A stretch of 64,000 nt of DNA from Adiantum capillus-veneris (GCA_014529385.2 CM043947.1:118957273-119021272); one strand, 5' to 3'. Counted from the stretch's first letter, positions 21,522 to 34,560 are shown. Numbers and translations: made by a program. The notes: generated from the sequence alone by a model not told the origin.

Positions 21522-22119
21522 GTAGCACCCACTCTCGCACACACGCCCCTGGTAGCGCTAGCGCACACGTCTCTCCCCCCTTCCTTGCCGCCCGTGCGGG
21601 GGGGGGGTGTATTATCAACCGTACGCCCCCGTTCCCCGGTAGGCCGCCCACATGTCCCCGCCTCCCCAACCCTTTGACTTACAGCTTCTTGCTCCCCTCC
21701 CGTTAGCACACCCAACCGCTCACACATCCCCCTTACACACAAACATTGAAAAGAAAATCTTTAAATAATTATTTGGACAAAATTTTTCCTTTTATCTATT
21801 GCACTAGACTAATATTCACGTGCTCACACAGTCACACAGCCACACACAAATATTTTTAAATTAAATATTTTGTTTATTTTTACATAAATATATTAAAATA
21901 ATAAAATATTATTAAATTTAAATTTATAACAATTATATTATTAGACGTGACTATATAAAAATTTTGTTAGTTTATACAATGTGATCTTGTGCTTAATTAT
22001 TTGTTTAGCATATTATTATGGCTTGCTCTTTATTTTTCTTGGGTAAAGAGCTTTTTTTATCCTTTTTACAATGCTAAATTTATAATATCTAAATCATTTC
22101 TTTTAGAATTAATTTCTCC
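21522..22119. other. Intergenic region, AT-rich in its second half
   Basis: GC-rich to about 21,660, with a G9 run near 21,600, then strongly AT-rich (21,750-22,110). A polypyrimidine tract and TTTTAG at 22,098-22,106 make a plausible splice acceptor for the plus-strand gene that follows, so an upstream 5' exon may lie in this gap. Confidence 0.45.
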
Positions 22120-23754
22120 ATGCAATTTACAAAATTAGATGCAGTCATCGAAGTTGGTGATATTGAAATAAAGTTGCCTCTTGAAAGGATGCTCAACAAT
22201 TTGGGTGAATTCATCTATGTACTGGATCAATAACTTTCACGTAAATACAAAGTCAACGTATCCACAATATGCACGCTCACCTAGCACGACTCCCATTGCC
22301 ATTGTGGATAGTCCGTCACACAGGTGCAATTTGCTCAAAAAGGAGTTAATAGATATATGCACCCCGCCTCGAGTTTTGCTCTCAAATAGCTTCAAAAGGA
22401 GTACAAGACAAAAACTCCTACAAGCCGAAAAGAAGGGCACATTGACAAAGCTTTTAATGCAAATACAACAAGTGGAACAAGTTACAAATATTCCAAGGTC
22501 TTACAATGGTGATCTTGTTTTAGAATTTCCACCTACCATGGGAAAGCTGCACCATATGGATGCAGTGGAGCATAAGTATGATCCTCATTTGTGGTCGTCC
22601 AATATAGTTTTTTCAAGTGTAGTACGTCTTAGTCATTGCATAGGATCTCGCAAGTGCATGAATGAACAATGTGTCCGCTTGGTTAATTATCATATTCCCA
22701 ATACAAGTCATTTCAACGGGTACATATAAAAGGCAACTGCACCCGGACAATATTGTAAGATTGGAGATAAAAGCCTTACATGCCACTTTTGTAAGGCAAT
22801 TGCTTTCTGTATTGCAACATGTGATTGTGTAGTATACTATGTCATGCCATCCGATGAGACTGCCACTAGAGTCACGATTCATCGTGGCACACATCGACAC
22901 GATGTGCGCAGCGGCACATCCAAAACACTAACGGAAAACACCAAGGTGATGGTGCAAAGGATTTGACTGTTGACCCACACGCAGGAGCTAGGAAGGTTCA
23001 AATGTATTTGGTAAAAGAAATTATAAGTACAACACTTCTTTGCAACAACCCCAATGAAGGAATTTTAGGCGAGAAACAGCTTTTGCAATCGGTGAGGAGT
23101 TGGGGCCATTGGTGCAAGATAATTGGTATGAGCATTTCCTAGATTCTTATTTCGATGCAAAACTCTATGCTAAATTATTTTTTATCTAAACACTTTGAAA
23201 ATTGTTAGGTTATGAAGGTCAATATCTATTTTACGTCCACATTTTGGTACATTGATTTGCAATTTTTTTTCAAATTTGGCAAATGGTTTTTTATTTGTCA
23301 AATCATGAATGAAGTAATATAATATTTGCACAATGGCTATAAATTACCATTTCTTTAATCTATTTTTGTGAAAGCGCCCAGTAGCTTTCGTTGCACACCT
23401 CTATTACTTTTGATGATGTCCGACAATCTTGACGATAAAATCAAGTCTACGTGGGATGCCATGTAAGCCATTCCCAATGGAGAGGTGTTGTATGGAGCCG
23501 ACTAGTTTAGGGAGGCTCTAAAGGCAACACTCAATGTGTATCGCCTCTATCATTGCCGCACAAAACTCAATATGCGAACCTTAATCAGCTTGGTCAAGAA
23601 GGGACAATTCACTTTCTCTTGCTGGAAGAAGATTGGGCTCATCACACAGGAGGATGAGGAGGAAATGATGCAGCACCTAGGGAACGTGGTGAATCTTCTT
23701 TTGCCACTCGAAGGCTGCACATCTACTCCTAAAACCGGGCCTTCCAGAAGATGA
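22120..23754 (+). pseudogene. Cysteine-rich (zinc-chelating) protein gene, decayed
   Basis: The plus strand has a chain of frames that make sense together. 22,120-22,230 reads 'MQFTKLDAVIEVGDIEIKLP'. The frame at 22,181-22,729 ends in a C-x5-C-x4-C cluster. Then 22,730-22,960 encodes a second cluster, YCKIGDKSLTCHFCKAIAFC plus 'CDCVVYYVMPSDETATRV' and the histidine run 'HRGTHRHDV'. 22,964-23,126 is another open segment ending at a donor-like G|GTATGA, and 23,369-23,754 is the C-terminus, with TAA at 23,464 and TAG at 23,503. The Cys/His spacing suggests zinc binding; transposon-linked cysteine clusters (such as those of KDZ elements) are a possible relation I cannot confirm. It is divergent from the ParB/methyltransferase-like gene and may be its partner. 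Confidence 0.5.
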
Positions 23755-23874
23755 ACGCTTCTTGCCTATGTAATGCAAGTGCAATAAAATAAAATGTAAC
23801 TTTGTATTATTAATGGATGCTATTGTTTAAAGTACCCTTAGCTCGCATATCTTTGTCTATGTCTCAACCTCCCT

Positions 23875-23880
<6 letters not shown>

Positions 23881-23937
<57 letters not shown>
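23881..23937 (+). repeat. (TC)n microsatellite
   Basis: About 28 uninterrupted CT/TC units. Its position just inside the GGCGAGC block mirrors the CT tract at 13,543-13,608. Confidence 0.95.
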
Positions 23938-23938
<1 letters not shown>

Positions 23939-23999
23939 ATAGAGATATGAAAAAGACAAAAGAGTCGACAAGGAGGAAGAGAGAATCTTTTTAGGAATC

Positions 24000-24072
24000 T
24001 GCTCACTTGATTCCTAAAAAGCGCTCACCAAAAATTGCTCGCCTGGAAATATTTCCCCTCGAACATGGAGGT
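24000..24072 (-). repeat. GGCGAGC motif block, right copy of an inverted pair
   Basis: Read on the minus strand it gives CATGTTCGAGG, 'GGCGAGCAATTTTTGG', 'GAGCGCTTTTTAGGAATC' and 'GAGCAGATTCC'. That is the order and wording of 13,458-13,530, with indels. Confidence 0.75.
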
Positions 24073-24094
24073 GTCCTTTCTCTTGCTCAAAAAT

Positions 24095-24943
24095 GAGCTC
24101 TCTGGAAGTTTTGCAGGTGTTACATCTATTAAAATGGGGGCTTTCTTATCTTTTATCCCCAAGATTTTTCTCTCTCTTCTTAGCCAACAAGGCTCTCTCT
24201 CAAGGAACCTTTTAATTGGTTCAAATTTGGCCTTTTTTGGGTAAACAATGAGTTGTTAATGACTCTTTGACCAAGGAATGGGGTGGGAGAAAGTGACCAA
24301 GGACCAGAAAAAGTGGCAAGCGCCTGTCCAAGTAGAGAAAAATGTGCCATCTCCCTCTCCATGAGCCCACGAGCCCCCTCCATAGCCAAGCCTTGTGAGC
24401 TCCTCTCACTTAATACACCTATAGTGGACACCCAATGTGCCCTATATAACCCCCCACCTTCCGTTTTCCTCTTCTCATGTGGGATAATCTTTGTGCCACA
24501 TGGAAACCTCCTCCTCATTCCTCCCAAGCCCAAAACATTCCAGCTTTCACCCAAAGCATAAGAGGACTTCTTGAACAACTTTCCCTCAGGCATAACTTGC
24601 TGCTCCGATCACCGAATGACGCACCGTAACACAAGACTCAAAGCCCATCACCTTATCTATCTTTAGAAATGTAAAACTTCAGCATTTCTAATTTTAGACC
24701 CCCAAGTTGGCTCAGTTGCCCTTGTTGCATGCACCCAAGTCACCTTCTAAGTTGAGACTGCCCGCTTTGGATGCTCATAACTCATGATGTACAAGTCCGA
24801 TTCATGAGCTATAAAGCATGGCTAAAAATACTTATTAAAAACCATGTTTTGGGGACTCGAACAACCCAAAAAATTAGCATTCAAGCTTGGAAAAACCACA
24901 CCTTTGTAAATGAATTTTTACAGGGCCACTTCCAAAACTTGCA
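24095..24943 (+). repeat. 850 bp inverted repeat, left arm
   Basis: Colinear with the reverse complement of 25,996-26,849 along its whole length, with scattered mismatches. It begins 'GAGCTCTCTGGAAGTTTTGC' and ends '..CCACTTCCAAAACTTGC'. The open frames on either strand mirror those in the other arm and so are not independent evidence of a gene. Confidence 0.9.
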
Positions 24944-25995
24944 TAAGGTAAATGGTTACGATTTTTTTCAGAATTTCTTGTTACACATTTGAAATAGAAG
25001 GACACGGATGGCAATTTGTGAGGTCCCCAACCCTGAGAATATTGGGGCGACTTGATAGATGGACTTATTTTATACTCAAGTTCCGTTGATGAAACCCTAC
25101 TCCGTTTCCACAAAGCGGAGATACGAGCAACAAAGAGAGGAAGTCCTCTTACCATTGTGATCGTGGTTGTAAGGGTCATACACCATTGGCCTTGTTGATA
25201 AATCAAGGATTCTAATGAAAGTTATTTCCTAACATAAAGATGAAATCCCATTGACATATTAAGAATCCATAAACAACGTCTTTTCCTCCACGTTTAAGAG
25301 GCTTTTCCTCCACGTTTAAGAGGCATGGCTGCCATTCATAAACCCTTAATATGATATGAGACATAGTCTAAACTAACTAGTAATCTTTTAAAGAATACCC
25401 AACTAATCTGAGCCATAGTTTTCAGGGACACGTATATTTGGGACTTCTCGACTCTTGGCACAATGAGTGACTTATTTTGCTTCTCTTAATAAGAGGGAGT
25501 GGAAAGTTTCTCGACTAATCGAGACCGCCCATCCTTGACTAGCAATCTGAGCCAGCACCCACTTTCCACCCCACACTCACACTTTTTAGCTTGTTTTCTA
25601 ATTACTACCACATTATTTTACATATACAAACATTGTTCTTTTCTTAATTCCAAGCACAGGTTCTTTTATCATAGCCCTTCAAACAATGCCAAAAAAATTC
25701 AAACAAGACCTAATAAAGACAATCCTATACTTCAACAAAAAGAAGTTTTTCAATTTCTTATGAGTTTGCCGCTACCCGGGGAGTTTCTCTATCCAACCAA
25801 CAGAGCCTTTGCAAAGAATTTATTCGCTAACCGCAAATTGCGCAACCTTCCCATCTCGCTAATTGCGAGGCATATTGCTAACCTCTAGGCATCCCGCTAA
25901 TCAATGTCAGGCATTTTTTGGATAAGCATAAAGTCACTAAGTAATGCCAAAAATCTTGCCTCCATTAGCCTCATGTATATATGTGTACATAGCCC
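24944..25995. other. Spacer between the 850 bp inverted arms
   Basis: About 1.05 kb. It contains a 22 bp unit starting CTTTTCCTCCACG twice in tandem (25,280-25,323) and, near its right end, the inverted subterminal cluster. A 129-codon plus frame at 25,499 has no recognisable domain. Confidence 0.6.
25822..25902 (-). repeat. Subterminal repeat cluster, right side (inverted)
   Basis: On the minus strand it gives GATTAGCGGGATGCC, AGGTTAGCAATATGCC, CAATTAGCGAGATGGG and GCGGTTAGCGAATA. These are the same motif family as the six copies at 13,044-13,200, in the opposite orientation. Opposite orientation at two ends is what transposon subterminal sites look like. Confidence 0.65.
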
Positions 25996-26849
25996 TGCAA
26001 GTTTTGGAAGTGGCATTGTAAAAACTCATGTACAAAGGTGTGATTTTTCCAAGATTGAATGCTGACATTTTGGGTTGCTCAAGTCTCCAAAACATGGTTC
26101 TTAATAAATATTTTCAGCTGTGCTTTATAGCTCGTGAATCAGACTTGTACATCATGAGTTATGAGCATCCACAGCGGGCGGTCTCAACTTAGAAGGTGAA
26201 TACGGGTGCATGCAACAAGGGCAACTGGGACAATTTGGGGGTCTAAAATTAGAAATACAGAAGCTTTACATTTTGGAGATAGCCAAGGTGATGGGCTTCG
26301 AGCCGTGTGTTACGGTGCGTCATTCGATGACCGGAGCAACAAGTTATGCCTCTGGGAAAATTGTCCATGAAGTCCTTTTATGCTTTGGGAGAAAGCTGGA
26401 ATGTTTTGGGCTTCGGAGGAATGAGGAGGAGGTTTCCATGTGGCGGGGAGATTATCCACATGAGAAGAGGAAAAGGGAAGGTGGGAGGGTATATAGGGCA
26501 CATTGGGTGCCCACTATAGGTGTATCAAGTGAGAGGAGCTCACAAGGCTTGGGTATGGATGGGGCTCATGGGCTCATGGGGAGGGAGATGGTGAATTTTG
26601 GGAGTTCACACTACCTGGAAAGGCACTTGGCCACTCTTTTGGTCCTCGGCCACTTGCCCCCACCCCATTCCTTGGTCAAAGGGTCACTGACAGCTCATTT
26701 TTCACCCAAAAAGGACCAAAATTGAACCAATTAAAAGGTGCCTTGAGAGAGAGACTTGTCGGTTAAGAAGAGAGAGAAAAATCTTGGGGATAAAAGATAA
26801 GAACCCCCCCATTTCAAAAGCTGCAACACCTTTACAACTTCTAGAGAGC
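25996..26849 (-). repeat. 850 bp inverted repeat, right arm
   Basis: Reverse-complement partner of 24,095-24,943. It stops at 'CTTCTAGAGAGC', directly before a TG microsatellite and repeat R3. Confidence 0.9.
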
Positions 26850-26859
26850 ACACACACAC

Positions 26860-26860
<1 letters not shown>

Positions 26861-26921
<61 letters not shown>

Positions 26922-27491
26922 TGTGCTACAATGCAAGGCTTCATCATGCATTGTAACTTCTGCGCAAGCTTTATATATAAGCCACACGCTGTATGCAATG
27001 CAATCAATGGACCATGCGTGAGTTTTTTGCTTATCTGGGAATGTTGAACCACCACTCGGAGTTTGCTTAAAATAACCACTTGCCATATAGGATTATCACC
27101 TATCACCAGTATAAAATCATACATATATTATCCTTGACAAACTGGGGAGTTTATTCAAAAGGTTTTGGTACATCCTTTGATGAATTTCAAACATAAGGGC
27201 AAAGCTATTGTATCCTAGGAATCATTACAAAAAGCCATATGGATTGTTTATTTTTTTCCAAAAACTCCTTAGGGTCTGCTTGGAGCCTCCTTCTGTCTCT
27301 TGTCTCTTCCGTCATTCATCTTCTAGTGACGTAGTTGCATGTTCCATGGTAAAAATTTAGTATATTTATGGTGGCACTGTGTCTATTTGTTTGTATTTTT
27401 TAATTGTGAGATTCTTACTAAAAAAGTGTTTGCCCAAATGCTAGTTATATTTGGAGTGGATATGCGAATGGTATGTATGCCATATATATAT

Positions 27492-27581
<90 letters not shown>

Positions 27582-27640
27582 GATAAAGTGTGGTATGCGT
27601 GTCATATATACTATGTGTGTGTGTGTGTGTGTGTGTCCCT
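26861..27640. repeat. Repeat R3, copy A, bounded by microsatellites
   Basis: It starts with about 29 TG units (to 26,919) and continues with 'GCAAGGCTTCATCATGC', a core of about 560 bp, a TG tract of about 31 units (27,496-27,557), an AG tract, and a further TG tract at 27,613-27,636. The core and both flanking microsatellites recur at 33,030-33,912 in the same order and orientation. Confidence 0.85.
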
Positions 27641-27705
27641 CTCCCATCCCTGAGGAAAGGTACACTTGGTGGAGGATAGGTCACCAAGTGGACCTATCCT
27701 CTATC
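27641..27705. repeat. R3 end with inverted repeat
   Basis: 'ACACTTGGTGGAGGATAGG' and 'CACCAAGTGGACCTATCC' are partly inverted copies. The block is the reverse complement, with changes, of the hairpin and GGGAGGG sequence beside the (AC) tract at 1,478-1,545. Both probably mark the terminus of the same family. Confidence 0.55.
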
Positions 27706-27714
27706 AATTTTGTG

Positions 27715-30700
27715 TTTTAAGGTATTGATGCTAAAATTAATGCCAAGAAACTTATTTACTTCAATGAATTTGGTAATGCATGTAGCAATACATTCCTTTG
27801 TGAAACCGTTCTCTACAAACATAGAAGCGAGTTTATTAAAATATGAAATAGCGTATGATGCTTGGGAAGAATTGTATAATATAGGAAGTACTTATGATAT
27901 GCACACATTATATGTCATCTTTCTTGGCCGATTACTGGCTTCATGAATAGGGACATGGTAATTTGTCTTTTTTTAGAAGCGGTGTATGTAACATACTCCC
28001 CTTCAAATGGTTCACATAATTGGATATATGTATTCAAATATGTGACTTTGTTTTCCTTGTGTGTGGCTTTGATCCCAATAATGTCTAATGGATAAATTGT
28101 AAAGGGATCCTCATGGGACAAGGGTTTTTTGTGGTCAAAACATTGTTAAATAAAGGGATTATTGGCAAACAGTAAGTCATCCATATATCTCCATGAATAT
28201 AGAAAGGCTTTCATTATATCATATTGTTTAAGACAAGATATCTTCTTTATGTATTTAATTTCAACCCATACCAAGAACAAATTACACCATAATGGAGAGC
28301 AATTATATCCCATTGGCATGCCTTTTTCTTGGCAATAAATGTGTTTCCCTAATTTTGTAAAACAATAGTCAAGCACGAACTCATTAATATTGTGCAAATA
28401 TTCAAACGTCCAAATCACATCGTTTTTCTTTTTTGTAAGCACAATCTATTTGCGATATTTTTAAAACCATGATATCTCATAGTTTTAATGAGTTTAACAA
28501 TGTGGAAAGTACCTCAAGTAATTCATGTGTATCTTTATGAGGAATGGCCTCATAACAAGATGTTATGTCAAACGAATCAATTTTTGTGATTTGTTTTGGT
28601 AGATTAGTCAAAAAATCATATTGATTATTGATCATCCAATACCCATTGGTTTGTGTCCCAAAAGTATGTAATTTTTTATGTATGATTTCCATGTATTCAG
28701 TAAATCCATGCAATAATCCCTTGAGTAATTTAGTAATCAAAGTTGTAATAGGAGTACATATACATTTGTGTGCATTACTGATCCATCTAAATTCCATTTT
28801 GTGAATTTTAAAATTTCCCATAAGATATGGGAGAGAGTAATCTGTTGGTGTTTCTGGTCCAATTTCTTGGGTATAAGAACCTATGGCTTGACAAATTTCT
28901 TCTCCATTTGAGGGGAGAAGACGAAACTCAGGAGATTCCAATCTTCTTCGTGTTGCTAGTTGAATGAGTTTTCTACATATAAACACTGGAGTTTGTGATA
29001 ATTTATCTAATCCACATATAAAGAAGTATTGTAAAACATATTGAATCTCATTCATCAAGTCCGTGTTTTTATACCAACGGGTTTGGTTTTGTCTGTGAAA
29101 AGGAAGTTTTTGGAAAAAGGTCTGAAAAATTGAACTTTGGATGTAATTGTGGTATGCTTTACTATCCTCACACCCCACAGTGGTACATAAATATCTCCAG
29201 GCTTTGCCAAGTTCTTTTATTATTGAAATAGGGTTAACCGGCACTAAAGGGATGTTATTTAACCCCTTCTTGATAAATTCTTTAAAAAATTTATGTCTGG
29301 CTATGTTAGGGTTTGTGGTGATTACATGTTTTTCGAAGGGTCCAAAATCTACTAAAATTATGGAAAACCGTTTATGAGTTAAGCATCCACATCCTTGTAA
29401 TTCATCAAACTCTTTAGTAAAAACTAAAGTTGGTTTGTAAAGAGTTTGATTAAGGTGCTTTGTATATTTTCAACCAAAACAAATATGTATCTTAGATAAG
29501 TCTTTGTTAATGTGAAAATCATTTATCATTAATTGAAAAAAGACTTTAGGGTCAATAGAGTCCATAAATTTGTTGCAAAACAAAATGTGAATAAATCTCC
29601 CATGTGTCCTAGCATTGCATTCAAAATGTAGCAAACCATTATTCTTTATGGTAGTGAGCGTACCTGGTCTTCCAAATTTGAGTATTCAAGTGTTTTAGGA
29701 GTATCTCTGTAGTCTTCATATCCACTGAACTGCCTTGGTTCTTACTTGTAGACACCATACTGCTTGGTGTGTGTGTAATCTTCTTCAATTGTTCCTTACC
29801 TTTTGGGGGTTTGAGTAAGGTTTCAATTGTGTTAGATATTGCTGTATCGTGTAGCTTTCAAAGAAGTGGAGTCCCTCGTGTGTATGGGACTAGTCCTTTG
29901 GCTACTTCTAGCCTGTGTGCATGAAAATGATATTAAATGATCAATGCATCCCTTAATTCTGTAGGAAATGAGGCTATCCATGCTATAAACGCATAGAATT
30001 GTACTGGCCCTGTTGAAAATTGAACGAACCCTGGTAAATTCTGGAACATGTACCACAAAAATTGGTCAAACCAAATGATTGAAGAAGCAAGACTTGAGTT
30101 TGGATCCACCCCTTTGGCATTTGAGGAAAGGTCTATTAAAGTTTCAATAGTTCCTTAGAAATTGTTTCTAATCTTTTGCTCTGTCCATAAGAAAGAGTCC
30201 TTTGGTGCGAGCAATAATTGAAGAACTAAGATATTTTTTGCCGTCCACATTAGACAGTTTGATTTGCTTGAGCTCGAAGAGAACATCCTGTGATAAGAGA
30301 TGTTTGGAATGTAGGGCCAGGGTTTTACATTGCTCGACAATATTAGTGGGAATGCTACAAAGCAACCCTAGAGAAGATATGGTAAATGGTGCATGGTGGT
30401 TCAATATCTCATAATCCCAGAGCTTGTGATTGAGTCGAATAGCATCTAATTCAACTTGTCTGGGTGGTAAAAGAGGGATTACTTCTGAAAAGAGTTTAGA
30501 AATTGCTTTTCTGGGGGTGTACTATTTGTATCTGATGAAAATTTGAGGGCTTTCTTCTCTTCTTCTTCAAGAAGGTCTAGAGCTAGAAGAGGATTAATAA
30601 CCCTTTCGGGATGTTTAATTTCTATAGGGACTGCAGGGAGGTTATTGAAGAAATACAACTTGTTCACAATAGTGGGTAAAGAAGTGAAATAAAAATCAAG

Positions 30701-30889
30701 ATCCGAACTATCTTGTGCATTAGTAATGGGTAATTTGGATAGGAAGGCACTAGATGCGTGTGGACTTCTACACCTTTGAAATAAGAAATAATACATTGAG
30801 TACCAATCGGTGGAATAGGAATGCCTTTTTCTACTGCATACCCCAAACGGGTGAGGGATGGAATCCAAAAAGCCTGAATCAATCACCAT
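27715..30889 (-). pseudogene. Penelope-like reverse transcriptase, decayed
   Basis: A chain of minus-strand frames makes one long protein. 30,889-30,479 is an N-terminal part with no known domain and a frame jump near 30,780. 29,660-29,245 has 'FECNARTHGRFIHILFCNKF' and 'FFKEFIKKGLNNIP'. 29,244-28,477 has reverse transcriptase blocks, including 'LPYLMGNFKIHKMEFRWIS' and motif A 'FDITSCYEAIPH'. 28,442-28,146 has motif B 'KGMPMGYNCSPLWCNLF' and motif C 'RYMDDLL'. 28,121-27,715 is thumb-like. The GIPMG.NC.P motif B and the IPH after motif A are typical of Penelope-like and related retroelements, not of LTR elements, group II introns or LINEs. No GIY-YIG nuclease is seen. Catalytic Asp residues survive but stops and frameshifts abolish function. 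The family is probable; the clade is not known. Confidence 0.65.
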
Positions 30890-31351
30890 ATAAATAATAA
30901 GTATAACATTAGTGATTAAATTATTGCCATACCAGTACTAAGTTTTCTCAGTTTATGATATATACCCGATCAAAGGTATCCTAGAAAAATTTGTCTGTCT
31001 TTGAATTTAAAATCCCATCATTCAAAATCATATACTGGAAGACTTAAGTATTGTTTGGAAAACATATTGTGTAAAGAAAAATTTCAAAAAAACTGCAGAC
31101 TTTCTTGATACATAAACAATCCATTACAAGATACTTTGATACATGAGAGAGTAGGAGTTTTACCCGGAACTCCTATCAGATGAGAGCAAGGATATTTACC
31201 TGCCAACCAGCCACCATTACAATTAATTAGAACTAATTCATACTAAATGGGTGACAGGTATCCAAGCAAACCCCACTACTTGTTATCGATGTCACATCCT
31301 AGAACCCGACTACACTCCTAAATCTATATTATGTTTTCCTTAGCTCGTCTA
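30890..31351. other. Non-coding gap between the reverse transcriptase and R2 copy B
   Basis: Nothing recognised; ordinary AT-rich sequence. Confidence 0.5.
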
Positions 31352-32745
<1,394 letters not shown>

Positions 32746-33024
32746 CGTGTGTTTCTATTTCAACTGTGTACCAAGAAATTTTAGAAAAAAAATGTAACCA
32801 TTATTTAACTTATGTAATATGCCAAGGGGTGGAGAACCAATCTGTCCTATGCTTGCTTGCTTACAGTTGGAAGTTCACCTATCAGAGCCTGTTTACACTT
32901 GCGTTCATTGTTGGGATGGTGTGTGTGTGCGTGCATGTTGTAGCCCAAGGGGCGGTTGTGTGTGTGAGCGCTTATCACTAGAATTGTGTGTGCGCACGTG
33001 TGTGTGTGCTAGAGAGAAAAGCTG

Positions 33025-33029
<5 letters not shown>
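32746..33029. other. Non-coding gap
   Basis: Short TG-rich stretches, no gene. 'CTAGAGAG' at 33,009, before the next TG tract, echoes the sequence before the TG tract of R3 copy A. Confidence 0.45.
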
Positions 33030-33094
<65 letters not shown>

Positions 33095-33655
33095 ACTTGC
33101 TATAGTGCAAGGCTTCATTATGCGTTGCAACTTCTGTGCAAGCTTTATTTATAAGCCACACGCAGTATGCGGTGCAATTAATGGACCATGTGTGAGTTTC
33201 TTGCTTATCTAAGAATGTTGAACCACCAACCGGAGTTTGCTTAAAGTAGCCACTTTCCATATAGGATTATCACTTATCACCAATATAAAATACTACATAT
33301 ATTATCCTTGAGAAACTGGGGATTTTATTCAAAAGGTTTTGGTACATCCTTTGATGAATTTCAAACATAAGGGCAAAGCCATTGTATCCTGGAAATCATT
33401 ACAAAAATCCATACAACTTGTTTATTAATATTTTTAAACTCCTTAGGATCCACTTGGAGCTTGCTTCTGTCTCTTGTCTCTTCCATCATTCATCTCCTAG
33501 TGACATAGTTGCCTGTTCCATGGTTAAAAGTTAGTATATGTATGGTGGCACAGTGTCTATTTGTTTGTATTTTTTAATTGTGAGATTTTTACTAAAAAAG
33601 TGTTCACCTAAATGCTAGTCATTTTTCGAGTGGATATGCCAATGGTATGTATGCC
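33030..33655. repeat. Repeat R3, copy B
   Basis: It starts with about 31 TG units, then 'GCAAGGCTTCATTATGC' and the same core as 26,920-27,490. It is followed by a longer and more complex microsatellite than in copy A. Confidence 0.85.
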
Positions 33656-33913
<258 letters not shown>

Positions 33914-34097
33914 GCACGTATACTTGTTTCACAGAGAGCACCAAAACTCAGATCTATAGATTTGAGTTTTTGGCGCTCTCATATTATTTTTACAGGGTTG
34001 GCATCGCTATGCGCGTCGCAATGTAACAAAGAGTATAGTGATGCTCATAATGATGCCTATGGTGACACCGATAATTTTCCACATTTCAGTGTTGCTA

Positions 34098-34560
34098 CGG
34101 TGAAGAAACTCTTGTAGTGTGTGGCATTCCTCATTTCATTGGGCTTTGAGATGTGTGATGTAGATCATTTATTGTATGTGTAGAAGAATAAGGTAGGAAT
34201 TGTGGTGACATGCATCTATGTGGATGACATGATTGTTAGAGGTGATAATGTGGCTGAAGTAGAGGGTGTACAGGCTCTACTTATGTAGGAATTTGAGATG
34301 AAAGACTTGGGAGACTTGCAATATTGCTTGGGCATTTAAATTGTTTGCACAAAAGAGGCTATTTGGCTATCACAAAGACAATATGCTTTGGACTTGTTGA
34401 TAAAGTGTGGTATGGTTGATTGTAAGACAATTGTTGCGATGCCCTTAGATCAAAATTGTAATTTGAGAAATGATGTAGGTCAAGGACTTAAGAATGCTAC
34501 CATGTACAAGACAATTGTGGGTAGCTTGATCTATTTCTCTATCTCACGTTGTTGCACGCA
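34098..34560 (+). pseudogene. Ty1/Copia reverse transcriptase fragment
   Basis: The plus strand encodes 'LGFEMCDVDHLLYV', then 'TCIYVDDMIV' (the YVDDM catalytic box), 'EFEMKDLGDLQYCLGI', 'WLSQRQYALDLL' and 'TMYKTIVGSLIY'. These are consecutive landmarks at the end of a Copia reverse transcriptase. Stop codons interrupt it at least four times. Neither integrase nor RNase H nor LTRs were found next to it, so it is an isolated, old fragment. Confidence 0.85.

Noticed and set aside
20780-21677. Long frames (up to 285 codons) on both strands
   Set aside because: They are His/Thr or Cys/Val runs from TG/CA repeats and GC-rich palindromic DNA, overlap on all frames and have no domain.
24180-24593. 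137-codon minus frame, and the 171-codon plus frame at 26,210-26,725 with a similar protein
   Set aside because: The likeness comes from the inverted repeat itself. Neither has a recognisable domain, and other frames in the arms are equally open.
26784-27124. Frames with long (TH)n or (CV)n runs; also at 27,339-27,687, 32,471-33,260 and 33,615-34,026
   Set aside because: They are translations of dinucleotide microsatellites.
27300-27325. TCTTCTAGTG as the missing right CACTA end
   Set aside because: The same text with one change is in R3 copy B at 33,490, so it belongs to R3 and not to the element that starts at 12,844.
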